From assembly GCA_947457025.1 (NCBI GenBank), contig CANGUI010000064.1, forward strand, positions 1 to 8,456: DNA of 8,456 bases, read 5' to 3'. The notes below the pieces were generated by a model, which searched no databases, was not told where the DNA came from, and was given only the letters and a program-made list of their open reading frames with translations. This document shows, in pieces, positions 1 through 6,218 of the stretch. Each line of letters starts with the position of its first letter. Positions within the stretch are counted from its first letter, which is position 1. This DNA is from Flammeovirgaceae bacterium (GTDB lineage: Bacteria > Bacteroidota > Bacteroidia > Cytophagales > Cyclobacteriaceae). The position numbers and the translations under genes are program-made.

Positions 1-1
1 T

Positions 2-1117
2 CATGAAATCATCAGCACCTCTTACAAAGAACTCCCCCGCGATGTAAAGGTTGGCGATATGATTTTGATTGATGATGGGAAGATAGAATTGCGCGTGGAA
101 GAAGTGCGGGACGTGGATGTGGTGGCGAAGGTCGTTTACGGGGGTCCGTTGAAATCCCGCAAAGGTATTAACCTGCCCTTCACCAAAGTGTCTACTCCTT
201 CGCTGACTGAGAAAGATCTGGAGGACCTCGTGTTCGGGCTCAAGCAGGGGGTAGACTGGATTGCGCTATCCTTTGTCCGAAAAGCTACTGACATCGAGAT
301 TTTGCGCGATCACATCACGCGCGCAAAATCGAATTCCCGCATTGTGGCGAAAATTGAAAAACCGGAGGCACTTGAAAATATTGATGGCATCCTACAGGCT
401 ACGGATGCCGTGATGGTGGCGCGCGGTGATCTGGGTGTCGAGATCTTATTGGAAGAGGTGCCTATGATGCAGAAAATGATCGTAGAAAAGTGCAACAAGC
501 TTGCCAAGCCGGTGATCGTGGCCACCCAGATGATGGAGAGTATGATCGAGAACCCCCGGCCAACCCGTGCCGAAACGAACGACGTGGCCAATGCCGTTAT
601 GGATGGTGCAGATGCGCTGATGCTTTCAGCAGAAACGGCAGCCGGCAAGTATCCGATTGAAGTAATCCGCAGCATGGTGAAAACAATCTCATCGGTGGAG
701 AAACAGGCGCAACTGTACTTCAAGTTTCGCGAAATACGGGCCGACAACCCGAACTACATGACCGACAGCATCATCCTGCACGCCTGCCGGCTGGCCAAAG
801 AAGTGAATGCGAAAGCGATTGTGGGCATGACCCAGTTAGGCTACAGCGCCTACAAGTCGGCTTCGCATCGCCCGAATGCCAACATCTTCGCTTTCACCAA
901 TAACAAAGATATAATCAACTCGATGAATCTGGTTTGGGGCACACAGGCATATCACTACGAGCGTGCGGTTTCAACAGACGAAACAATTGCCGATGTAGAA
1001 GAAATTCTCAAGCGCGATGGTCACGTCAAGTCGGGCGATGTATTTATCACGCTGGCCAGCATGCCTATTTTGGAAAAGGGCCGTGTAAATACGGTGAAGA
1101 TTAATATCGTTAAATAG
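2..1117 (+). CDS. pyk: Pyruvate kinase, 5'-truncated by the window edge
   Basis: This enzyme transfers phosphate from phosphoenolpyruvate to ADP, giving pyruvate and ATP, the last step of glycolysis in the cytoplasm. The reading frame is open from base 2 and yields 371 residues. Pyruvate kinases are usually about 470-480 residues, so roughly the first 100 (start of the barrel and part of the B domain) lie outside the window. Visible residues, counted from base 2, include the catalytic Lys117 in AKIEKPE, metal ligands Glu119 and Asp143 (in ARGDLG), Thr175 in ATQMMESM, and the signature MLSAETAAGKYP around 207-218. The C-terminal domain follows from about residue 255. Its putative effector loop reads TQLGYSA rather than the common TxSGxTA form, so allosteric control may differ from that of E. 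coli PykF; this is inference. The ATG at base 59 is internal. The gene converges on the NFACT gene and their ends overlap by 8 bases. Confidence 0.97.
   Translation, partial: HEIISTSYKELPRDVKVGDMILIDDGKIELRVEEVRDVDVVAKVVYGGPLKSRKGINLPFTKVSTPSLTEKDLEDLVFGLKQGVDWIALSFVRKATDIEILRDHITRAKSNSRIVAKIEKPEALENIDGILQATDAVMVARGDLGVEILLEEVPMMQKMIVEKCNKLAKPVIVATQMMESMIENPRPTRAETNDVANAVMDGADALMLSAETAAGKYPIEVIRSMVKTISSVEKQAQLYFKFREIRADNPNYMTDSIILHACRLAKEVNAKAIVGMTQLGYSAYKSASHRPNANIFAFTNNKDIINSMNLVWGTQAYHYERAVSTDETIADVEEILKRDGHVKSGDVFITLASMPILEKGRVNTVKINIVK
298..330. repeat. Perfect 11-bp inverted repeat inside pyk
   Basis: The arms are gattttgcgcg (298-308) and cgcgcaaaatc (320-330), perfectly complementary, separated by 11 bases. 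In RNA of either strand this would form a stable hairpin. It lies inside the coding sequence, and neither side is followed by a U tract, so it is not an ordinary intrinsic terminator. No function can be assigned from sequence. Confidence 0.6.
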
Positions 1118-2657
1118 TTGAAGCAGCCGGCGGTACCAGTAGGATCTCGTCCCGCTCAATGACAACGGCTCCGGGCGGGTCGCCTTTCCGTTTGCGCACA
1201 TATTTGCATAATGTAAATGCTACCGGTACGAGGCCTTCTGTTTTTCGTTTCGAGTAGTAGGCTGCCAGTGACGCTGCCCGCTCCAGCACTGGCTTGGGAA
1301 ATTCCTTTCCAGGTTGGTGTTTGATGATGACGTGCGAACCAGCCGCATCCTTGGCGTGCAGCCACATGTCATGTTTATGAGCATACGAGCGGAGCAGTTC
1401 ATCATTGCCTGCGGCATTTTTTCCCACCAGCACGTTGAAACCTGCTACCTGATGGAGATGAAACGGTAATTTTTTGGTGTTTTCAGATCTGCGCTTGGTC
1501 GCTTCCAAACCAGACAATTCTCCGCTGCGTGTTGCGCTCCGGATAAAGTTTGCTTTTTTTCGTGCTGTATCCAGGGCTGTTTTTTTTTCTGCTATTATTG
1601 ATTGGAGTTGACGGATTTCGATCGACTGGTTTTTTTGCTTTCGGTAATAAACTTCCGCATTTTTTTGAGCATTAAGTTCCTTTCGCAGAGGAATCTGAAC
1701 GGGGCCGTTGCTGTCATAAAAATTTTCGGCCTCCATTATCTCCGCTCCGGCAGGTATGCGGTGTAAGTTCGCCATCAGGATATCTGCCCACTGCTGGTAA
1801 TGGTGATCTTGCATGAGCAGCGCCAGGCGGTTTTCTGCCCCTGCAAGTTGGGATTCCAATTTTGTTATGTCAGCATGCAGAGTGGCCAACAAGGCTGATT
1901 TTTGTTTGGTAAATGTTACTTCCGATAAATACCGGGCACAAAATTCATTCAATGCTTCAATAGGTTGCGCATAGGTCCGTAACACGTTTCCAATAGGAAG
2001 TAAGGAAAATGTAGGATGTGTTTGCCACTCTACCAAATAAAACCGCGGCTCCCGTAATCGGGACAAGCAATCCTGAAACAACTGCCACTTCGTTTGTGCG
2101 TCCGACTGCGAAAATCCATGCTGTTCGAGGTAACTCCATACCAGTTTCCCGAACACAGGATAATGTTTGGGTAATTCATGAAGGTGGGCAAAAAATGAGG
2201 CCTCCGACCAGTCGATGGAACGGGCAAGCCCCTCCGGTGTAACGGAGCCATCGGTAACCAGATTTTGTTTGAATAAATCCATGACCTGGCCGCGCCAAAG
2301 CAGAAGAATGTTTGATCGGTTACCGTGGAGTTTGAAGAGTAGTGTATAACTGTTTGAGAGATCAATCGTAAAACTGCGCTCGTGCGGTACCACACGGACA
2401 GCCAGCACTTCACTCATCACAGCATCGCGGAAAAGATCAATGCTGTTTTTTCGGGCCCGATGAAAATTCGTCGGGAATGTCAGGCAGGTGAAGGCGGGTT
2501 CGAGTAATGCCCGGATGAAAAACGAAAACGTGCTGTCGCCAAATTGCATGATCAGTTCATCCCGGTTTTGACTGAAGCATGACACCAGCCTGCGGCCGCG
2601 TAGATTTTGTTCGAGGAGGGGGCAAAGCACCCGCAGCAGAAAGTAATTGTATTGCAC
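1110..2657 (-). CDS. rqcH: NFACT family protein, RqcH-like ribosome quality control factor
   Basis: NFACT proteins (yeast Rqc2, B. subtilis RqcH/YloA; once called fibronectin-binding protein A) bind stalled large ribosomal subunits carrying peptidyl-tRNA and recruit alanyl-tRNA, so that C-terminal alanine tails mark the nascent chain for degradation. The 515 residues show the family order: NFACT-N domain at about 1-200, with RARKNSIDLF (67-76) and HGNRSNILLL (111-120); a helical region with two coiled-coil arms at about 250-290 and 330-378, the second very Lys-rich; then the NFACT-R domain at about 398-510, with GKNAAGNDELLRSYAHKHD (412-430), WLHAKDAAGSHVI and KYVRKRKGDPPGAV. At the position I align with the Asp97-Arg98 pair of RqcH, this protein has Glu93-Arg94. 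The start is GTG: an in-frame stop lies 24 bases upstream, no ATG lies between, and the next Met is residue 37. No Shine-Dalgarno is visible; the upstream hydrolase gene stops 2 bases before, suggesting translational coupling. Its function as RqcH is inferred from the fold. Confidence 0.9.
   Translation of the reverse strand: MQYNYFLLRVLCPLLEQNLRGRRLVSCFSQNRDELIMQFGDSTFSFFIRALLEPAFTCLTFPTNFHRARKNSIDLFRDAVMSEVLAVRVVPHERSFTIDLSNSYTLLFKLHGNRSNILLLWRGQVMDLFKQNLVTDGSVTPEGLARSIDWSEASFFAHLHELPKHYPVFGKLVWSYLEQHGFSQSDAQTKWQLFQDCLSRLREPRFYLVEWQTHPTFSLLPIGNVLRTYAQPIEALNEFCARYLSEVTFTKQKSALLATLHADITKLESQLAGAENRLALLMQDHHYQQWADILMANLHRIPAGAEIMEAENFYDSNGPVQIPLRKELNAQKNAEVYYRKQKNQSIEIRQLQSIIAEKKTALDTARKKANFIRSATRSGELSGLEATKRRSENTKKLPFHLHQVAGFNVLVGKNAAGNDELLRSYAHKHDMWLHAKDAAGSHVIIKHQPGKEFPKPVLERAASLAAYYSKRKTEGLVPVAFTLCKYVRKRKGDPPGAVVIERDEILLVPPAASTI
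1554..1666 (-). repeat. Cluster of poly-A tracts (coding strand) in the NFACT coiled coil
   Basis: On the + strand there are T runs of 7 (1554-1560), 9 (1580-1588), 7 (1630-1636) and 7 (1660-1666), read as A runs in the coding strand. They encode Lys and neighbouring residues of the second coiled-coil arm. Such runs are prone to polymerase slippage. They may simply reflect AAA use for Lys. Confidence 0.7.
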
Positions 2658-2659
2658 GG

Positions 2660-3421
2660 TCAGGCAATTACCGTCAACCCATCATGGGCCAGGTACATGG
2701 ATGCGGGCAGTTGATGCGCAATGTCATGATGGCGGCCCAATTTATGGCTGATGTGGATAAAGTACGTTTTTTCGGCCCCCACCTCGCGAGCCACAGCTAT
2801 TGCTTCATCAAGGTTGAAGTGCGAGGCATGGGTTTCTTTTTGCAGCGCATTTAATACCAGTGTACGTGTGCCCCTCAAACGGCGGTATGTTTCTTCCGGA
2901 ATGAAATTGGCATCCGTGATGTAGCTGAAATCGCCCACACGAAAACCCAACACCGGCATGTGCAAGTGCTTAACAGGCAAGGGCACCAATTCGAGGCCTT
3001 CAATAAAGAACGGTGTATCGGTAATTTCCACCAATTGAAGCTGAGGTATACCTGGATACCGGACCGACTCGAATGCATAATAAAATTCTTGCCGGAGTTG
3101 CGCGTGCACTTCCCGGGTGCCATATACAGGCATGTCTTTCTGGTGTAGAAAATTAAATGCGCGCACATCATCCAGTCCGGCAGTATGATCTTTGTGGGCG
3201 TGTGTGAAAATCACCGCATCAAGCTTGTTCACACGTTCACGTAACATTTGTTGTCGAAAATCAGGTCCCGTATCGATTACCAGGTTGATGGCATCTTCGG
3301 AAATCAGAATCGAGGTGCGTAACCGTTTGTCGCGGTAGTCGAGCGAGACACAGACGGGGCACGTACACGCAATAACAGGTACACCTTGTGACGTGCCCGT
3401 ACCAAGAAATGTAACTTTCAA
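2660..3421 (-). CDS. PhnP-like MBL-fold metallo-hydrolase (phosphodiesterase family)
   Basis: A 253-residue metallo-beta-lactamase-fold hydrolase of the PhnP type (COG1235-like). The fold's metal motif is THAHKDH at 73-79 (His74, His76, Asp78, His79), with further likely ligands His152 or His154, Asp170 (YITDA) and His223. A CxCxxC motif (Cys19, Cys21, Cys24) plus His226 matches the second, structural zinc site that I recall for E. coli PhnP, and the His223/His226 spacing fits too. E. coli PhnP cleaves cyclic ribose phosphates in phosphonate breakdown, but no phn genes are present here, so the substrate is unknown. The start is TTG: the N-terminus MKVTFLGTGTSQGVP is where the family begins, and only non-Met codons lie between it and the in-frame stop 15 bases upstream. 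It is followed after 2 bases by the RqcH-like gene, so the two are almost certainly co-transcribed. A tRNA- or RNA-processing role is possible but unproven. Confidence 0.88.
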   Translation of the reverse strand: MKVTFLGTGTSQGVPVIACTCPVCVSLDYRDKRLRTSILISEDAINLVIDTGPDFRQQMLRERVNKLDAVIFTHAHKDHTAGLDDVRAFNFLHQKDMPVYGTREVHAQLRQEFYYAFESVRYPGIPQLQLVEITDTPFFIEGLELVPLPVKHLHMPVLGFRVGDFSYITDANFIPEETYRRLRGTRTLVLNALQKETHASHFNLDEAIAVAREVGAEKTYFIHISHKLGRHHDIAHQLPASMYLAHDGLTVIA

Positions 3422-3600
3422 GATGTTAGTGCTGAGTTAGTATTGATGCGAACAACGCAGACGATCCGGGGTACCAGGTGTGCAAACCACCACCGATGGC
3501 GCCTACCTGCGTGCCCGATACGTTCGTGATGGTCACCCAAAGGCAAGATAATGCCGGCGTAATACCTGGCCAGCCGAATGTGCAGGGTCGCAAATTCAAC
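3422..3600 (-). other. 179-base spacer with an unresolved 68-codon ORF
   Basis: Between the small hypothetical gene and the hydrolase lies a stretch with no recognisable gene. A minus-strand ATG ORF of 68 codons runs from 3632 to 3426, overlapping the 3' end of the upstream gene by 32 bases and stopping 4 bases before the hydrolase TTG. The positions resemble translational coupling. The peptide is rich in Gly, Trp and Cys, contains VSGTQVGAIGGGLHTWYPG, and resembles no family I know. A + strand frame is also open here. I see no tRNA, no clear terminator hairpin and no convincing promoter. It could be a small gene, a decayed gene or an untranslated leader. Confidence 0.3.
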
Positions 3601-3870
3601 TCACCTCGCTTCGATTGGTGCAAGTTCTTCATACAGCTTTTTGCTTTTCTCGCTGAAATTGGCGGTGTCGAGCGTAACTCCTTTCATGATTTCCAGCAAG
3701 GCATTGATTTTTCCTTCGATGGGAAAAAACTTATTGACGATGATGATTTTCTGATCGCGCAAGACGCAGTATCCGGCTTTAAAATTTCCTTTTTCATACC
3801 GTAACATGTAATCCGACTCGGAAATCAAATCTTCCAGTTTCGTGAGGAATTGGTGGGTGTACTTGATCAT
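3601..3870 (-). CDS. Small conserved-looking hypothetical protein (89 residues)
   Basis: The protein begins MIKYTHQFLTKLEDLISES and continues with YMLRYEKGNFKAGYCVLRD, then IIIVNKFFPIEGKINALLEI. It has no signal peptide or membrane segment and a mixed alpha/beta pattern: an N-terminal amphipathic helix, two or three beta strands around 20-50, then a helix. It resembles small uncharacterised Bacteroidota proteins I have seen, but I know no function. An in-frame ATG at 3900 would add ten residues (MHLAGNSNLV). I prefer 3870 because the added stretch looks unlike the rest and because it leaves about 100 bases of divergent region before miaA for two promoters; the AT-rich sequence just before 3900 argues the other way. 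It is the first visible gene of the minus-strand group leading to the hydrolase and RqcH-like genes. Confidence 0.75.
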   Translation of the reverse strand: MIKYTHQFLTKLEDLISESDYMLRYEKGNFKAGYCVLRDQKIIIVNKFFPIEGKINALLEIMKGVTLDTANFSEKSKKLYEELAPIEAR

Positions 3871-3973
3871 GACCAGGTTGGAATTTCCGGCAAGATGCAT
3901 CTTAATTTATCAATTTTCAATGTGATTTTCAGTGTTCCCCCTGCAGCGCTTAAATCCGGTTCATTCCTTATTT
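3871..3973. promoter_or_regulatory. Divergent region between the small hypothetical gene and miaA
   Basis: The two genes point away from each other, so promoters for both are expected here. The part from about 3900 to 3935 is AT-rich. It contains an imperfect 12-base tandem repeat, attttcaatgtg (3913-3924) then attttcagtgtt (3925-3936), with 10 of 12 matches. I find no good match to the Bacteroidota TAnnTTTG minus-7 element at a workable distance from either start. The string tatttttg at 3969-3976 fits that motif, but it would place transcription initiation inside the miaA start region. Confidence 0.4.
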
Positions 3974-4894
3974 TTGAAGGTGCCAGCCAAAAATCTGATC
4001 GTTATTGTTGGGCCCACGGCGGTGGGGAAAACCGCATTGTCGGTTGCCTTGGCTACGCACCTTCACGGGCAAATTGTTTCTGCCGACTCCAGACAAATGT
4101 ACCGGGAAATGGTCATTGGGACAGCTAAACCCTCACCGATTGAGCAGGGAGGAATTCCACACCACTTTATCGACAGCCATTCGATTCATCAACCGCTTGA
4201 TGCGGCCGGTTTTGGGGCCGTTGCACGTGAGGTACTGGCCACTCTTTTTCAGCAACATAATACGGTAATTGTGTGCGGTGGTTCCGGTCTTTACCTGCAG
4301 GCATTACTTGAGGGATTTGATGACATGCCACCCGTGCCGCCGGATGTGCGCGAAGCCATCGTTGCCGGTTATCATCAGCAAGGGCTATCCTGGCTGCAAG
4401 AGCAAGTGCAACAACTGGATCCTGCCCATTTCGAAAAAATGGATCAGCAAAATCCCCAGCGTCTCATGCGCGCCCTTGAGTTACTGCGTGTGGCGGGTCA
4501 GCCGCTAGACCGGCTTAGAAAAGGGCGCGTGTCGTTGTTACCCTATCACATCATCCGGCTTGGGTTAGAAGTACCACGCCCGGAATTATATGCCCGCATC
4601 AATGCCCGCGTAGACGAGATGATTGCCCGCGGGCTGTGGGCGGAAGCGGAATCATTGTTTGTGTATCGCAACCAAATCCCACTGCAAACGGTTGGCTATC
4701 AGGAAATTTTTGATGCCATGCAAGGTATATACGATCAGGGAGCAGCCATTGACCTGATCAAGCGAAATACCCGGAAGTACGCCAAGCGCCAACTAACCTG
4801 GTTCAAGCGGGACGAAACTATCCGATGGTTTCATCCGGACAACCGGGCCACGATTTTTCGTTGGATTGATTCGCAGCTGCGGCAGAATGACTAA
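3974..4894 (+). CDS. miaA: tRNA dimethylallyltransferase (tRNA delta(2)-isopentenylpyrophosphate transferase)
   Basis: MiaA transfers a dimethylallyl group to the exocyclic amine of A37 in tRNAs reading UNN codons, which stabilises codon-anticodon pairing. From the TTG at 3974 the protein has 306 residues, normal for the family. It shows the P-loop GPTAVGKT (13-20), DSRQMY with catalytic-type Asp38 (38-43), GIPHHF (60-65), GGSGLY (102-107), QNPQRLMRA (159-167), TVGYQE (239-244) and the basic C-terminal stretch RNTRKYAKRQLTWFKRD (264-280). No ATG exists upstream of the P-loop. Candidate starts are GTG 3932 (320 residues), TTG 3974 and GTG 3980; I chose 3974 because homologues usually have only about 10-16 residues before the P-loop, but this is uncertain. 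Its stop overlaps the ATG of the downstream glycosyltransferase, so the two may share a transcript although their functions are unrelated. Confidence 0.96.
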   Translation: MKVPAKNLIVIVGPTAVGKTALSVALATHLHGQIVSADSRQMYREMVIGTAKPSPIEQGGIPHHFIDSHSIHQPLDAAGFGAVAREVLATLFQQHNTVIVCGGSGLYLQALLEGFDDMPPVPPDVREAIVAGYHQQGLSWLQEQVQQLDPAHFEKMDQQNPQRLMRALELLRVAGQPLDRLRKGRVSLLPYHIIRLGLEVPRPELYARINARVDEMIARGLWAEAESLFVYRNQIPLQTVGYQEIFDAMQGIYDQGAAIDLIKRNTRKYAKRQLTWFKRDETIRWFHPDNRATIFRWIDSQLRQND

Positions 4895-6218
4895 CCTTGC
4901 ACCATCTACTATCGTGAAAAGGCGCCTGCTGATCGTGACGTATTACTGGCCACCAAGCGGCGGGAGTGGTGTGCAGCGTTGGCTGAAATTTTGTAAATAT
5001 CTCGCTCCCCTGGGGTGGGAGATCACGGTTCTCACACCTGAAAATCCTTCGTTTGCTTTGCGCGATGAATCGCTCGTGGCTGATGTACCGGACTCGATTG
5101 AAGTGCTAAAACTTCCCATCTGGGAGCCCTATCAAGTATATCTTAAGATCGGATCTTTTTTTGGGATCCGGGCCAGCCAGCCTACCGACTTTATTAAAAC
5201 AGGTCGCAAATCACTTTTTGCGAGCGTCAGTGGTTGGGTTCGCGGCAACCTGTTTATCCCTGATGCCCGCATCTGCTGGGTTCGTCCGGCCGTTCAGTTT
5301 ATTCAAGGCTGGCTGCCGTCGGGAGATCCTCCGATCGTTATCACCACCGGTCCGCCCCACAGCATGCACCTCATTGGCCTGCATCTCAAGAAACTGAATC
5401 CGGCCATCAAATGGTTGGCCGACTTCCGTGACCCCTGGTCCGAGTGGGATGTACTCGATACGCTGTCACTCACGGCGTGGGCCCGTGCCCGGCACCGAAA
5501 CCTCGAGCGGCAGGTCTTGACGCAGGCAGACCGTGTGATCACGATAGCTCCGTTTCACCGCGATCGACTCGAAGCGTTGGGCAACCGAAGTGTTGACGTG
5601 ATGACTAATGGATTCGATCCGGATGACTTTCGCGCAATCACGCGGAAGCGTACAACACGTTTTACCGTCCGACACGTCGGCATGGTTGATGAACTGCGCG
5701 ATCCCCGTCCTTTCATGATCATCCTAAAACAGCTCATGGCGGAACTGCCCGACTTTGCGCGTGACGTGTTTGTGGAATTCATCGGCAACGTGAACACGGC
5801 CTTCCGGCAGGAGGTAGAAGAAGATACAGCCCTGGCTTCGGTAACCCGGTTCACCCGCTCGCTACCGCATCAGCAACTGGTACAGACCTACGGAGAAACA
5901 GACGTGCAATTACTGGTGTTGGCCCACACGGCGCTGGCACCCGGAAATCTGCCGGGCAAGTTTTTTGAATACCTCGCATCCGGTAATCCGATCCTCGCCA
6001 TCGGACCTGCCAGCGGAGACGCACAGGCGGTCTTGGCAGAAACAAACGCAGGTCAGATTTTTGAACGATCGGATCTTATTGGAATCAAAAGTGCACTGAT
6101 GGGTTATTATCGGTTGTGGAAGGCTGGTCATTCCGCTCCTGCGGGGCGAGTGAGTCAATATGCCCGCCCTGTGCTGGCAGCCAGGCTGCACCAACTACTG
6201 CTGTCGATGTTTTCGTAA
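4887..6218 (+). CDS. GT4-type glycosyltransferase (GT-B fold)
   Basis: A predicted cytoplasmic or membrane-associated retaining glycosyltransferase that would add a sugar from a nucleotide donor to a growing lipid-linked or surface glycan; the sugar is unknown. From the ATG at 4887 it has 443 residues. The N-terminal domain carries the glycine-rich acceptor-side loop YYWPPSGGSGVQRWLKF (19-35), TTGPPHSMHLIG (153-164) and DFRDPWSEWD (179-188). The C-terminal donor domain starts near 258 (TVRHVGMVDELRDPRP) and carries NLPGKFFEYLASGNPIL (354-370) with the conserved Glu361. Three starts are possible: TTG 4866, ATG 4887 (overlapping the miaA stop by 8 bases) and GTG 4914, whose product begins VKRRLLIVTYYWPP and matches how relatives usually begin. 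The 3' end overlaps the convergent flippase gene by 24 bases. Together with the flippase and second glycosyltransferase it points to a polysaccharide locus. Confidence 0.88.
   Translation: MTNLAPSTIVKRRLLIVTYYWPPSGGSGVQRWLKFCKYLAPLGWEITVLTPENPSFALRDESLVADVPDSIEVLKLPIWEPYQVYLKIGSFFGIRASQPTDFIKTGRKSLFASVSGWVRGNLFIPDARICWVRPAVQFIQGWLPSGDPPIVITTGPPHSMHLIGLHLKKLNPAIKWLADFRDPWSEWDVLDTLSLTAWARARHRNLERQVLTQADRVITIAPFHRDRLEALGNRSVDVMTNGFDPDDFRAITRKRTTRFTVRHVGMVDELRDPRPFMIILKQLMAELPDFARDVFVEFIGNVNTAFRQEVEEDTALASVTRFTRSLPHQQLVQTYGETDVQLLVLAHTALAPGNLPGKFFEYLASGNPILAIGPASGDAQAVLAETNAGQIFERSDLIGIKSALMGYYRLWKAGHSAPAGRVSQYARPVLAARLHQLLLSMFS
4892..4899 (+). promoter_or_regulatory. Possible Bacteroidota minus-7 element before the glycosyltransferase
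   Basis: The string TAACCTTG, overlapping the miaA stop codon, matches the Bacteroidota minus-7 consensus TAnnTTTG at all but one position. A TTG at 4866-4868 could serve as the minus-33 element, but the spacing (23 bases) is a little long. If real, transcription would begin around 4904-4908 and the glycosyltransferase would start at GTG 4914. The assignment is weak. Confidence 0.25.

Noticed and set aside
310..747. 145-codon minus-strand ORF opposite pyk
   Set aside because: It lies wholly inside the well-supported pyruvate kinase gene, and its Ser/Ala/Ile-rich peptide is typical of an antisense shadow.
2030..2413. 127-codon minus-strand ORF within the NFACT gene
   Set aside because: It is an alternate frame on the same strand as a convincing domain protein, with a low-complexity, Arg/Ser/Cys-rich product and no motif.
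2495..2513. String resembling a tRNA T-arm (cgggttcgagtaatgcccg)
   Set aside because: It is inside the NFACT-N coding region, no acceptor, D or anticodon arms surround it, and the loop does not fit.
3892..3903. Perfect 12-bp palindrome aagatgcatctt around the ATG at 3900
   Set aside because: About two perfect 12-bp palindromes are expected by chance in a window of this size, and nothing else marks it as an operator.
3969..3976. Exact TAnnTTTG match (tatttttg) before miaA
   Set aside because: Transcription would begin at or after the last usable miaA start codon, leaving no room for initiation before the P-loop.
5149..5168. Hairpin cggatc/gatccg with a T run in the glycosyltransferase gene
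   Set aside because: The stem is only 6 bp and the T run lies in the loop rather than after the stem, so it is not a terminator.
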